The notes: generated by a model from the sequence alone, not told the origin. A stretch of DNA of 64,000 bases from JARFQW01 sp963842955 (GCA_963842955.1 CAWJIJ010000011.1:682001-746000); one strand, 5' to 3'; positions 49,263 to 57,866 are shown, counted from the stretch's first letter. Made by a program: numbers and translations.

Positions 49263-50141
49263 GTGAAGCCACTGCAGAAATGGAAGCCGGTTTTTATCGG
49301 TATCTATCCGCTGGTCGCGGCGGGTACGACCGTCGTGGCCACCGCCATGCTGGCTACCGGCCACTGGAGCCGGGTCTGGCTTGGCGCATTGCTGGCGTCC
49401 GTGCCCTTTGTCGCGCTGTTCGTGCGGGCCATAACGTCCCGATCCATGGCCCGAACCAGCCATTCGCTGCCCCTGCTCGCGGCAGCAACCGCGGCCGGCG
49501 GGGGCATCGCCCTGTGGGGCTACCTGACCGAGGGGGCCCCGTCTCTCGTGGGCATGGCCCTGGCGCTGGCCAGCGTAGCCGGTTTTTTCCTGTTCGATTT
49601 CTGGTATTCGAGTTTTGGCCGCCGGATCAACGAGCATCTGGCGGCCGGCCGGAGAATCCCGGATTTCGAGTGCGAGGACATGGACGGCAATCCGACAGGC
49701 CCCGGGCAGCTGCTGGGCAAACCGGTCCTGTACATGTTTTTCCGGGGAAACTGGTGCCCCTTCTGCCAGGCACAGGTGAAGGAGATCACGGGCCGCTATC
49801 GAGAGCTGATCGACCGGGGCGTCGAGGTCGTGCTGATCAGCCCCCAGCCGGCTGACCTGACCCGGCGCGTCGCCGAGTTCTTCAAGGTTCCGTTTCGCTT
49901 CTGGATAGACAGGGACTTGCGGGCGGCACGATCGCTGGACATCGTCGATGAGTATGGGGTCCCCGGGGGAAAACTGGCCAGGATCCACGGGGCCCATACG
50001 GTGATGCCCACGGTGGTCATAACCGATCCGAAGGGCGTCATCGTTTATACGGACCAGACTGAAACGTATCGGGTCCGGCCGGAACCAGACGTTTTCCTGA
50101 AGGTCATCGACGCCCACAAACTGGGGGCCTCAGGACCCTGA
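49263..50141 (+). CDS. Membrane-anchored peroxiredoxin (AhpC/TSA family)
   Basis: The product is 292 residues from a GTG at 49263. About four membrane helices fill the first 115 residues (IGIYPLVAAGTTVVATAMLA, WLGALLASVPFVALFVRAIT, LVGMALALASVAGFFLFDFW). The thioredoxin-fold domain follows: RIPDFECEDMDGN, YMFFRGNWCPFCQAQVKEIT with a C-x-x-C redox pair, VVLISPQPADLTRRVAEFF, GAHTVMPTVVITDPKGVIVY. It should reduce peroxide or a disulfide at the membrane. A membrane part fused to this fold is less common than the soluble form. Confidence 0.82.
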   Translation: MKPLQKWKPVFIGIYPLVAAGTTVVATAMLATGHWSRVWLGALLASVPFVALFVRAITSRSMARTSHSLPLLAAATAAGGGIALWGYLTEGAPSLVGMALALASVAGFFLFDFWYSSFGRRINEHLAAGRRIPDFECEDMDGNPTGPGQLLGKPVLYMFFRGNWCPFCQAQVKEITGRYRELIDRGVEVVLISPQPADLTRRVAEFFKVPFRFWIDRDLRAARSLDIVDEYGVPGGKLARIHGAHTVMPTVVITDPKGVIVYTDQTETYRVRPEPDVFLKVIDAHKLGASGP

Positions 50142-50210
50142 TCCACCACCCCAAGCCCCATCCGGGCCCGGGGCAGCCCGGCGAGCTCCGCCGATCGCCC
50201 GACCCGGCGA

Positions 50211-50420
50211 CTAGTCGCCGTAGTCGTCCAGGCCCGACAGCTCGCGGCGCAGACGGGCGCTCTCGGCGATAGCCTCAAGGGTCCTGCGCGCCGCTGTGCC
50301 GGGGCCGGAACGGTATGTTTCTCGACGCTCGATCTCCGCGATGAGCCCGTTGGCGTCGAAGCCTTCGTCAAATTCGAAATTCGGGTCGACGGTCGGCTTT
50401 TTCGTCTCCTGCTTACGCAT
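50211..50420 (-). CDS. PA3496-like small protein
   Basis: The product is 69 residues. It starts MRKQETKKPTVDPNFEFDEG and ends RRTLEAIAESARLRRELSGL and then DDYGD. The C-terminal RR..E...E..RLRREL...D pattern is that of the PA3496 putative envelope-integrity family of gammaproteobacteria. There is no signal peptide. It is a single gene. Confidence 0.6.
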   Translation of the reverse strand: MRKQETKKPTVDPNFEFDEGFDANGLIAEIERRETYRSGPGTAARRTLEAIAESARLRRELSGLDDYGD

Positions 50421-50514
50421 GCTCAGACATCCTTCCTATTGAGGGCTGCCCCTGTGACCGGGCCGGCATTTTCCTGTTAGTGAGTGCGCCACTCCCGGGC
50501 GGTTCAATTTCATG

Positions 50515-50541
50515 GTTGCTATTTTGTGATTCGCATATAGT
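50515..50541 (+). promoter_or_regulatory. Possible promoter of the kinase-phosphatase pair
   Basis: TATAGT at 50536-50541 sits in a locally AT-rich stretch 49 bases before the GTG at 50591. The best upstream -35 candidate (GTTGCT or TTGCTA near 50515) gives a short spacer of 14-15 bases, so this is weak. Confidence 0.3.
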
Positions 50542-50590
50542 GGCCGCGTGGATCTATCCGCGATCACGAATTGAGCAAGGATCACCGGAT

Positions 50591-51373
50591 GTGCTGAGAG
50601 CCCGGCAACGCCTCGGTAAATATCGAATCGAACGGCGCCTCGCCGATGGGCCGATGGCCTCGGTCTACCAGGCATACGACACGATCCATGGTGTTCGCGT
50701 GGCGCTGAAAATCCCGCACCGAAAGCTCATGGACGACTACTTCCTGGCGGATTTCCGTAAGGAGGTGCGCCTGCTGGCCCGCCTCGACCACCCGAACATC
50801 CTCGCGATCCAGAACGCCGATTTCGTCGGCGACTATTTCGTCATCGCCATGCCGCTCGGAGAGGAAAACCTGGCCGAGCGGCTGACCCGGCGCATTTCCT
50901 CCGCCAAGGCGCTGGATTTCGGCCATCAGCTGCTGTCGGGCGCGGCCCACGCGCATACGCACCGGATCCTCCACTGCGACATCAAGCCGGACAACTTCAT
51001 CCTGTTCCCCGACAACCGGGTCCGGCTGTCGGATTTCGGTTTCGCCCGGGTCTTTCGCGGGCGAATGCAGGCTTCAGGGTCCGGCACCGTTGGCTATGTG
51101 GCGCCCGAACAGGCCATGGGCCGCCCGGTGCTCGCCTCTGACGTGTTTTCCCTGGGCCTGGTTCTCTACCGGCTCTTTTCGGGGACGCTGCCTTCCTGGC
51201 CTTATGACTGGCCCGGACCGGGACATCGGCGTCTCAGGCAGAAGCTGCACCCGGACATGGTCGCCCTGATCCGCAGGGCGATCGAGGTCAAACCCGCCCG
51301 CCGCTATGCGGATGCCGTGAAAATGCTGACGGCCTTCGAGCGCATCCAGCGACATGCCCTGCGTCCCGCATGA
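50591..51373 (+). CDS. Hanks-type Ser/Thr protein kinase
   Basis: The product is about 260 residues from the GTG at 50591. The kinase core is LGKYRIERRLADGPMASVYQ, VALKIPHRKL with the ATP Lys, catalytic loop HCDIKPDNFILFPDN, DFG in LSDFGFARVFRG, and APE-type VGYVAPEQAMGRPV. The Gly-rich loop is LADGPMASVY and lacks the second Gly of GxGxxG, a mild divergence. The catalytic HxD has Cys (HCD) instead of Arg, so it is a non-RD kinase. There is no membrane span or C-terminal sensor. It is coupled to the PP2C phosphatase by a four-base overlap. Confidence 0.88.
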   Translation: MLRARQRLGKYRIERRLADGPMASVYQAYDTIHGVRVALKIPHRKLMDDYFLADFRKEVRLLARLDHPNILAIQNADFVGDYFVIAMPLGEENLAERLTRRISSAKALDFGHQLLSGAAHAHTHRILHCDIKPDNFILFPDNRVRLSDFGFARVFRGRMQASGSGTVGYVAPEQAMGRPVLASDVFSLGLVLYRLFSGTLPSWPYDWPGPGHRRLRQKLHPDMVALIRRAIEVKPARRYADAVKMLTAFERIQRHALRPA

Positions 51374-52197
51374 CCGGGGCCGCTCGTCACATCGTGGACT
51401 CCGCCGGCAGCCCGGTCAGAACCCGGGTCTCCATGCGCTCGGGAGGGGCGGCGGGCTATTCCGCACCGTCACCGAACCGGGAAGCCAGCGAGGACGCCCT
51501 CCTGGTGCTGGTCCTGGCAGATGGCCGGGCGGTTCTTGCGGTCGCTGACGGCCTCGGGGGACTGCCGGGCGGCCGTGAGGCAGCCCGCCTTGCCGTGACC
51601 TGCCTGGCTGACGCCGTCGAGACCGGAACCGCCGGCGGACAGCCGTTGCGCAGCGCGATTCTGGATGGCTTCGAAGCCGCCAATGCCGCGATTCTGCATA
51701 CCGGCACCGGGGCCGCCACGACCCTGGCCGTCGCCGCACTGGAGGCCGGCACGATCCGGAGCTTCCACGTGGGTGACTCCGAAGTGCTGCTGCTGGGACA
51801 GCGAGGACGGCTGCGAATGCGCACGGTGCCCCATTCGCCCACCGGCTTTGCGGTCGAGGCGGGATTCCTGGAGGACGATTCCGCCTTGTCCCACGACGAG
51901 CGCCACATCGTTTCCAACGTCGTCGGCAGCCGGGACATGCGCATAGATATCGGTTCGCCGACGCCGCTGAATCCCTTCGACACGGTTCTCCTGGGGAGCG
52001 ACGGCCTCATGGACAACCTGCGGGTGGACGAAATCATCGCCTGTGTCTGCACCGGCCCGCTGGGCCGCGCGGTGGAAACCGCGGCCTCGGCAGCCCGTCT
52101 TCGAATGGCGGTCCACGAAAGAGGCCAGCCCAGCAAGCCGGACGACCTGACCGTGCTCGCTTTCCGGTGCCGGCCCGGCCGCGAGTTCGCTGCCTGA
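51370..52197 (+). CDS. PP2C-type (PPM) protein phosphatase
   Basis: The product is 275 residues, its ATG overlapping the kinase stop. Motifs are SEDALLVLVLADGRAVLAVA, VADGLGGLPGGREAARLAVT, TTLAVAALEAGTIRSFHVGD, LGSDGLMDNLRVDEI, and SKPDDLTVLAFRC. The metal-binding Asp residues of PPM enzymes are present in these blocks. It reverses Ser/Thr phosphorylation, most likely that made by the kinase gene upstream. No type VI secretion or other target genes are adjacent. Confidence 0.9.
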   Translation: MTGAARHIVDSAGSPVRTRVSMRSGGAAGYSAPSPNREASEDALLVLVLADGRAVLAVADGLGGLPGGREAARLAVTCLADAVETGTAGGQPLRSAILDGFEAANAAILHTGTGAATTLAVAALEAGTIRSFHVGDSEVLLLGQRGRLRMRTVPHSPTGFAVEAGFLEDDSALSHDERHIVSNVVGSRDMRIDIGSPTPLNPFDTVLLGSDGLMDNLRVDEIIACVCTGPLGRAVETAASAARLRMAVHERGQPSKPDDLTVLAFRCRPGREFAA

Positions 52198-52207
52198 GAC
52201 CGCCGCG

Positions 52208-52930
52208 TTACCAGGCCACGGGCGCCCGCCTGTGAAAAAACCCGCCGGTGGGTCCGCCGGATGGAAGGGTGGCAAGCCATACGGGCGTATCGGCACCGTC
52301 CTCGACGGCGACGGGGGCCCGGTCGGATCCCATATCCGTGCGGACCCAGCCAGGGCAGGCGGAATTGACAAGAATGTCCTCCCCGGCGAGCTCCCGGGCA
52401 GCCAGCACCGTGAGGAGATTCAACGCCCCCTTGGACAGCCGGTAGGCCGGGGAATTCACGGCGGCATAGGGTGAATCCGGGTCGGTGATATCGGCAAACG
52501 AGCCCAGGGTGCTGGCCATGTTGACGATCCGCCCGTAGTTCTGGCGGCGCATGGTCGGCAGCACGGCCTGGATCATCAGTAGCGGGCCGAAAACGTTGGT
52601 AGCCAGGGTGTCCCGGACCACCCCCTCTGGAACCGCCGAGATGGACTCGGTGGCGTCGATCAGGACGCCGGCGTTGTTGACCAGCACGTCGATACGCCCC
52701 AGCTCGTCCAGTACCTCGGCCACGGCCACGGGAATACGCCGCGTGTCCCGCACATCCAGGCGCAGCGGCACGCCGAGGCCATCGGGCATCGCCGCGGCCG
52801 CCTTCTCTGCTGGACGCAGTTCCCGCGCAGCCGTGACCACGCGGAGACCCGCGGCCGCCAGCTGCCGACTGATTTCCAGCCCCAGGCCGCGATTGGCACC
52901 GGTCACAAGGGCAACCCGCTGCTTTGTCAT
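52208..52930 (-). CDS. SDR-family oxidoreductase
   Basis: The product is 240 residues, starting at 52930 behind GGAGGG. The Rossmann motif is VALVTGANRGLGLEISRQLA; NNAGVLIDATESIS and the active site SPAYRLSKGALNLL (YxxxK) with upstream IVNMASTLGSFAD follow. It resembles the carbonyl reductase-like SDR group with GANRGLG and CPGWVRTDMG. The substrate is unknown. It runs convergent with the phosphatase gene, 10 bases apart. Confidence 0.92.
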   Translation of the reverse strand: MTKQRVALVTGANRGLGLEISRQLAAAGLRVVTAARELRPAEKAAAAMPDGLGVPLRLDVRDTRRIPVAVAEVLDELGRIDVLVNNAGVLIDATESISAVPEGVVRDTLATNVFGPLLMIQAVLPTMRRQNYGRIVNMASTLGSFADITDPDSPYAAVNSPAYRLSKGALNLLTVLAARELAGEDILVNSACPGWVRTDMGSDRAPVAVEDGADTPVWLATLPSGGPTGGFFHRRAPVAW

Positions 52931-53085
52931 CCTCCCTCCGATACGACCCGTGTCGGCGCCGGCACGCTCTCCGGCACCCCCTGAATCGTCAGTATGGATC
53001 AAGGACGGGCCTCCCGCGTCACGCCCCTGCGCGCGCAGCCGTCCCGCGGAATGCCTGCGCAAGGGGTCCGGGGTCGCTGCCGGCG

Positions 53086-54177
53086 CTAGTCGAGACGCTT
53101 GTGAAAGCGGGCCACCGCCAGGGTCATGGCGACGGCGAAGAAGACCAGCAGGGAAATCAGGTCCAGCGGCATTTCGGCAAGGCTGGCGCCCCGCAGGACA
53201 ATGCCACGCACGAGTCGGACGAAATGGGTCAGGGGCAGAATCTCGGCAATCCCCTGCGCCACCTGCGGCATGCCGTCGAACGGGAACATGAAGCCCGACA
53301 GCAGGATCGATGGCAGAAACACGAAAATCGTCATCTGCATGGCCTGGAACTGGGACTTCGCCACCGTGGAAATCAACAGACCGAGGGTGAGGCTCGCGGC
53401 GATGAAGGCCAGCGCCGCCAGGTAGAGGTCCCGGAGCTGGCCGCGAAACGGCACATCGAACACGGTCGCGCCGACGATGAGAACGAGAGTGACCTGGACC
53501 AGGCCGATCAGGATGTAGGGCATCAGTTTGCCCAGCATAAGCTCGAGCGTGGTCACCGGTGTGGTGATCAGAAACTCCAGGTTGCCCCGCTCCCGCTCCC
53601 GCACGATGGCCACCGAGGTAAAGAGAATCATGGTCAGGGTAAGAATGACGCCGATCAGCGCGGGAACGATCTGCACCGCGGAGCGCCGCTCCGGATTGTA
53701 GAAGGCCCTGAGCTCGAACAGGCCAGAGCCGCCGGAGGCTTCGGGCCCGGCCGGCGGAGGCGTGCCGAGCAACAGGCGGGCGACGTTGAGGATGGCCGGG
53801 TCACTGCCGTCCACCATCAGCTGGGCGGCCGGTCGCGTTGGGTCCCACAAGCGCCGCTCGAAGTCAGCCGGCATCAGTATGCCCACCGTGATCTCGCCCC
53901 GGCGGAGCAGGTCCTGCAGAGCGGTTGCCGACCCGACCCGGTGGTTGATGGCGACAACCTGACCGGCCGCCAGGTCCGCCATCAGGGCCCGGGAGCTCTG
54001 GGTCTGCGACAGGTCGGCCACCCCGGCGGACAGGTGCCGGACATCGAGATTGATCGCGAATCCGAACAGGAGAATCTGCAGCAGCGGGACACCGACGATC
54101 ATGCCCAGCGTCAGGCGGTCCCGGCGGAGCTGGCGCACTTCCTTTCCGGCAATCGCGCCGATGCGCCTGAATGACAT
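53086..54177 (-). CDS. ABC-2 type export permease (YbhS/YbhR-like)
   Basis: The product is 363 residues. An N-terminal helix (LTLGMIVGVPLLQILLFGFA) precedes a large periplasmic part (LMVDGSDPAILNVARLLLGT). Then five membrane helices follow, including VPALIGVILTLTMILFTSVA, ERGNLEFLITTPVTTLELML and IFVFLPSILLSGFMFPFDGM. This is the YbhS/YbhR/YhhJ subtype of ABC-2 permeases. It ends a four-gene cluster of TetR, HlyD-type adaptor, ATPase and permease. Only one permease gene is present, unlike ybhS-ybhR, so it probably works as a homodimer. Confidence 0.9.
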   Translation of the reverse strand: MSFRRIGAIAGKEVRQLRRDRLTLGMIVGVPLLQILLFGFAINLDVRHLSAGVADLSQTQSSRALMADLAAGQVVAINHRVGSATALQDLLRRGEITVGILMPADFERRLWDPTRPAAQLMVDGSDPAILNVARLLLGTPPPAGPEASGGSGLFELRAFYNPERRSAVQIVPALIGVILTLTMILFTSVAIVRERERGNLEFLITTPVTTLELMLGKLMPYILIGLVQVTLVLIVGATVFDVPFRGQLRDLYLAALAFIAASLTLGLLISTVAKSQFQAMQMTIFVFLPSILLSGFMFPFDGMPQVAQGIAEILPLTHFVRLVRGIVLRGASLAEMPLDLISLLVFFAVAMTLAVARFHKRLD

Positions 54178-55116
54178 CAGGCAGCCTTCGGACGGGCATC
54201 GCGGCGCGTCACCGCAACGAATACGTCCTCGAGGCTGGCAGGCGTCCGCCGCACGCGGACCGGGTAACCCTGAGCTGCAAGACCCGCAGCCAGCGTGTCG
54301 GGATCCGCGGGAACGTCTTCGGCCAGCAGAAGATGGAGGCGTGTGCCGAGCTGGGTAACGCTGAACACCCCGGGCTGCCGTTCGAGCCAGCGTCGGATGT
54401 CGTTGGCGGGCTCACCGGTGACCTCCAGTACCCGCCCATCCAGGCCGGCGGTGAGGTCCTCCGGTGCGCCGTGGGCGGCGAGGCGCCCCCGGTCGAGAAT
54501 CGCCAGGCCATGGCAGCGCTCCGCCTCGTCCATGTAGTGAGTGGACACCAGAATCGTGGTCCCGCCGGCGGCAAGATCGAACAGACGGTCCCAGAAGTCG
54601 CGACGACTCTGGGGATCCACGGCGCTCGTGGGCTCGTCCAGGAGAAGCAGTTCGGGACCGTGCAAGGTGGCGGCTGCCAGGGCCAGCCGTTGCCGCTGGC
54701 CACCGCTCATTGCGCCGGCACGCCGGTCGGACAGTTCCGCCAGATCGTAGAGCTCCAGCGCCTCGCCCATGGCCGCCTGGCGCGCCGGCCTGGAGAGGCC
54801 GTGGACCTGGGCGACGAAGGCCAGGTTCTCGCGAACGCTCAGATCGTCATAGAGGGAAAACCGCTGGGTCATGTAGCCGATGCGCCGCCGGACAGCCTCG
54901 GCTTCCTCAGGGACCTGGTGGCCAAGAACAGTCACCCGGCCGGAAGTCGGTAGCAACAGCCCGCAAAGCATCCGGATGGTCGTGGACTTGCCGGACCCGT
55001 TGGGCCCGAGGAATCCGTAGATGCGTTCCGGGGGTATCTCAAGGTCCAGGCTGTCGACGGCCAGCACGTCGCCGAAACGGCGGGTCAGACCCGAGGCTGC
55101 AGATGGCGGCGCGCAT
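54177..55116 (-). CDS. ABC exporter ATPase (YbhF-like), probable frameshift near its start
   Basis: The ATPase frame gives Walker A GFLGPNGSGKSTTIRM, signature AGAMSGGQRQRLALAAA, Walker B LLLLDEPTSAVDPQSRR and switch LVSTHYMDEAERCHG, followed by a C-terminal domain of about 90 residues. The homologous N-terminus is SGLTRRFGDVLAVDSLDLEI. No good start exists in this frame upstream of it. The ATG at 55116, directly after the HlyD stop, reads MRAAICS in another frame. One extra base near 55095-55110 would explain it. A frame-consistent longer start at 55220 would run through the HlyD gene and is unlikely. One ATPase domain is present, against two in E. coli YbhF. Confidence 0.82.
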
Positions 55117-56118
55117 CTAGCCCGTGTCTTGGCTTGTATCTTGGCCTGTGTCCTGGCCCAGGCCCGGCAGGTCCACCTCCACGGGCAGGCCCAGCGGAAG
55201 CTCGGTGGCGGACTGGCCAATGAGCTCGATTTCAGCGACGTAGGCCAGCCGGCTTCGATCCCTTTCCGTCAGAGCGAAATAGGGCGTGAATACCGGCTCC
55301 GCGGCCACATAGCGAACGCGTCCCCGAAACGCCGTTGCCACGCCGTCCACCCGGATGGTTGCCTCGGTGCCGGGCACGACCAGCGCGCGGATCGGCTGCG
55401 GCACGAAGGCCCGGGCGTACGGGGCGGTGTCAGCAAGAATGACGGCCACGACGGCCCCCGCAGGCGGGCGGGAACCCGTTTCGAAGGGGATCGAATCCAC
55501 GACACCCGGGCGCGTGGCCCGGAGCGTCAGGCGATCGAGTTCGATCCCGGCCGTAGCCAGTTCGGCGTCTGCCCGCTCGAGGTCCGCACGGGCCTGGTCG
55601 AGTTCCTCCACCGTCGTGCCGCGCACCAGGGATTCGAGGGTCGCGGTGGCCTGCGCGACTTCGGCGACCGCGCTGTCGCGGCGCGCTCGAGCGGCATCGC
55701 GTTCCGCCGAACTGGCAAGCTTTCGCTTTTCCAGGGACTCCACCCGGCGAAATTCCGCCTCCTCCCCCACTCGGCGGGCTTTCGCGCCGTCAAGCCGCGC
55801 CCGCGCCTCGTCGATGTCCTGCGGACGCGGCCCCCGTTCCAGCTCCGCGAGCCTGGCCGCAACCCGGCGACGCTCCCCGGCGGAGCGCTCATGCCGGGCG
55901 CGCGCGAGGGCGTCATCCTGCGTGGCCACCGGCTGGCCGGTCACCACCCGGTCGCCTTCACGAACGTGAAGCTCGATAAGGACCTCGCGGGACTCGGCGG
56001 TGATCTCCACCCGGTCCCGCTCCAGGGTGCCCACGAGTGGCAACGGCGAGCCGGTGCCGCCACAGGCCGGCAACCCGAGAAGGCTGGCCACGAAGCAGCC
56101 CCGCAGGAAGCGAATCAT
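55117..56118 (-). CDS. HlyD-family adaptor lipoprotein (YbhG-like)
   Basis: The product is 333 residues. The start has lipobox LLGLPACGG. A short lipoyl half (REVLIELHVREGDRVVTGQP) is followed by a long Arg/Ala/Glu coiled coil (about 70-200, ARARHERSAGERRRVAARLA, LDQARADLERADAELATAGI). Then a beta-barrel part (TRPGVVDSIPFETGSRPPAG, RVRYVAAEPVFTPYFALTER). It belongs with the ATPase and permease as a Ybh-type exporter. The C-terminus ends in three copies of a four-residue repeat (QDTG/S), a local expansion. Confidence 0.87.
   Translation of the reverse strand: MIRFLRGCFVASLLGLPACGGTGSPLPLVGTLERDRVEITAESREVLIELHVREGDRVVTGQPVATQDDALARARHERSAGERRRVAARLAELERGPRPQDIDEARARLDGAKARRVGEEAEFRRVESLEKRKLASSAERDAARARRDSAVAEVAQATATLESLVRGTTVEELDQARADLERADAELATAGIELDRLTLRATRPGVVDSIPFETGSRPPAGAVVAVILADTAPYARAFVPQPIRALVVPGTEATIRVDGVATAFRGRVRYVAAEPVFTPYFALTERDRSRLAYVAEIELIGQSATELPLGLPVEVDLPGLGQDTGQDTSQDTG
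55120..55155 (-). repeat. Three 12-base repeats encoding Q-D-T-G/S at the HlyD C-terminus
   Basis: Reading on the minus strand, CAGGACACAGGC, CAAGATACAAGC and CAAGACACGGGC follow each other before the stop codon. They look like slippage or unequal duplication of the gene's 3' end. Confidence 0.75.
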
Positions 56119-56762
56119 GGTCGCGCACCCTCCAGGAACAACCGGCGGGCATGCTGACGCCAGCGCTCGGCGAACGCGTCGTCCACGGGCACTCCCAGGC
56201 CCTGTTCGATCATCGGCCGTGCCAGGAAAGGGAAGACACAGCTGCCGATCAGGGAGATCAGCACGAAATCCAGGTCGAGGTCGCGGCGGATTTCGCCCCG
56301 CTGCATCGCGACCTCCAGGGCTCCGCGGAGCAGGCGGCGTATGCGGGTGGGGAAACGCTCGAGAAACTCTGCGGGAAGTTTCCCCTCCGCGAGGAGAACC
56401 TCGCGATAGATCAGCGGCGCAAGCCAGGGGTTGGCGGCCAGCATGCCGATGTAGCGGTCCATGAACACACCCAGGGCATCGCCACCGGAAAAGTCGGTGT
56501 CGGCGGCCTCCAGGTCAGCCAGCGCCTCGCCGACGGTGGCCTCGAGTATGGCCATGTACAGGCCGTGCTTGTCGCCGAAATAATAGTGAACCATCGCCGG
56601 CGTGACACCGGCCTCTCCGGCCAGCGCGCGGAGGCTGACGGCGCTGTAGCCGTGGCGCGAGAACAGCCGGCAGGCGGCATTCAGAAGCTCCTCGCGAACC
56701 GCGCGCTGGTCGGACTCGGGCGGCCGGCCGGGACGCGACGCGGACTTGTTTCCGTTACTCAT
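56115..56762 (-). CDS. TetR-family regulator of the Ybh-like exporter (CecR-like)
   Basis: The product is 215 residues. The helix-turn-helix is REELLNAACRLFSRHGYSAV, SLRALAGEAGVTPAMVHYYF, GDKHGLYMAILEATV. The C-terminal domain (YIGMLAANPWLAPLIYREVL, LDLDFVLISLIGSCVFPFLA) is of the CecR/YbiH-like type. Its last codons overlap the HlyD start (56115-56118). In E. coli cecR heads ybhG-ybhF-ybhS-ybhR in the same order. An AT-rich inverted repeat lies just upstream (56789-56808). Confidence 0.9.
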   Translation of the reverse strand: MSNGNKSASRPGRPPESDQRAVREELLNAACRLFSRHGYSAVSLRALAGEAGVTPAMVHYYFGDKHGLYMAILEATVGEALADLEAADTDFSGGDALGVFMDRYIGMLAANPWLAPLIYREVLLAEGKLPAEFLERFPTRIRRLLRGALEVAMQRGEIRRDLDLDFVLISLIGSCVFPFLARPMIEQGLGVPVDDAFAERWRQHARRLFLEGARP

Positions 56763-56788
56763 GAGGCAAATTACGCATGGAACAGAAT

Positions 56789-56808
56789 TTAACTGAACGA
56801 TTAATTAA
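56789..56808. promoter_or_regulatory. AT-rich imperfect inverted repeat upstream of the CecR-like gene
   Basis: TTAACTGAAC is followed at once by GATTAATTAA; seven of ten positions pair. It resembles CecR/YbiH-type operators. It is the most AT-rich spot of this region and lies between the TetR and asparaginase-like genes. Confidence 0.5.
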
Positions 56809-56867
56809 CTGCAAACCCGGGACCGGTCATAATCGATGACGCCCCGGAAGTCGCCCCGGAGAACCTG

Positions 56868-57866
56868 ATGCCGAGGATCGTCCCGTCACGCAGATTGAGT
56901 CGCTGGATTCTTATCATGCTTGCAGCCCTCGGGCCCGCATCGGGCCAGTCCGAACCGGTCATCGCCATACACGGCGGGGCCGGAACCATCGTTCGCGAAA
57001 ACATGACATCCGACCTGGAAGCCCAGTACCACGCGGCCCTGGAGACGGCGCTTGAGGCCGGTTACGGCAGCCTGGCCCGCGGCGATTCTTCGCTGGACGC
57101 CGTCACCGCCGCCATCACGCTGCTCGAGGACTCTCCACTGTTCAACGCGGGCCGGGGCGCCGTTTATACATGGGAAGGCACCCACGAGCTGGATGCGTCG
57201 ATCATGGACGGGGCGACCGGACGCGCCGGCGCCGCGGGGGGAGTGAGGGGGGTTCGCAACCCGATCCTGCTTGCGCGCCGGGTAATGGACGAGTCCCCAC
57301 ACGTGTTTCTCACCGGGCCGGGCGCGGAGGCCTTCGCGCGGAAGCAGGGCATCGCCTTTGCGCCGGAAGACTGGTTTCACACGGACAGCCGGCGGGAGCA
57401 ATGGGAAACCCTGCGCAGGAAGAATCAGGCCGCCAGCGGACCGATGCTGATCGGCACAGTGGGTGCGGTGGCCCTGGACAAGGCGGGAAACCTCGCCGCA
57501 GGGACCAGTACCGGAGGGATGACGGGCAAGCGCTGGGGGCGGCTGGGCGACTCACCGGTCATCGGAGCGGGAACCTGGGCCAGCAACGATGGCTGCGCCG
57601 TTTCCGCCACGGGTCACGGCGAGTACTTCATTCGCCTCGGAGTGGCCCATGAGATCTGTGCGCGGGTGCGGCTCGGCGGGGAAACTGTCGAGGCCGCGGC
57701 CAATGGCGTGATTCATGGCGCGCTCGAAGAGATGGGGGGAACAGGCGGGGTGATCGTGCTCGACCGGGAAGGCCGAGTTGCCATGCCGTTCAACACCCAG
57801 GGCATGTATCGCGGCGTGATGGGCGCGGACGGAGCCCCCCGAACCTCAATCTACGCGGGCCCCTGA
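56868..57866 (+). CDS. Isoaspartyl peptidase/L-asparaginase (Ntn-hydrolase)
   Basis: The product is 332 residues with a signal peptide (RWILIMLAALGPASGQ). The family start is PVIAIHGGAGTIVRENM, then LEDSPLFNAGRGAVYTWEGT, and the nucleophile Thr in LAAGTSTGGMTGKRWGRLGD. GAGTWASNDGCAVSATGHGE and GGVIVLDREGRVAMPFNTQG follow. The enzyme self-cleaves before the Thr and then cuts isoaspartyl dipeptides or asparagine. Export is likely. It converges on the class V aminotransferase gene, with a 16-base overlap of 3' ends. Confidence 0.93.
   Translation: MPRIVPSRRLSRWILIMLAALGPASGQSEPVIAIHGGAGTIVRENMTSDLEAQYHAALETALEAGYGSLARGDSSLDAVTAAITLLEDSPLFNAGRGAVYTWEGTHELDASIMDGATGRAGAAGGVRGVRNPILLARRVMDESPHVFLTGPGAEAFARKQGIAFAPEDWFHTDSRREQWETLRRKNQAASGPMLIGTVGAVALDKAGNLAAGTSTGGMTGKRWGRLGDSPVIGAGTWASNDGCAVSATGHGEYFIRLGVAHEICARVRLGGETVEAAANGVIHGALEEMGGTGGVIVLDREGRVAMPFNTQGMYRGVMGADGAPRTSIYAGP

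Noticed and set aside
52924..54174. Plus-strand frame of 416 codons, Gln/Glu/His-rich
   Set aside because: Opposite the ABC-2 permease gene; composition is that of antisense to a hydrophobic protein.
55120..55155. Short tandem repeats considered as CRISPR
   Set aside because: The 12-base units are contiguous and coding, with no spacers; it is a coding repeat.
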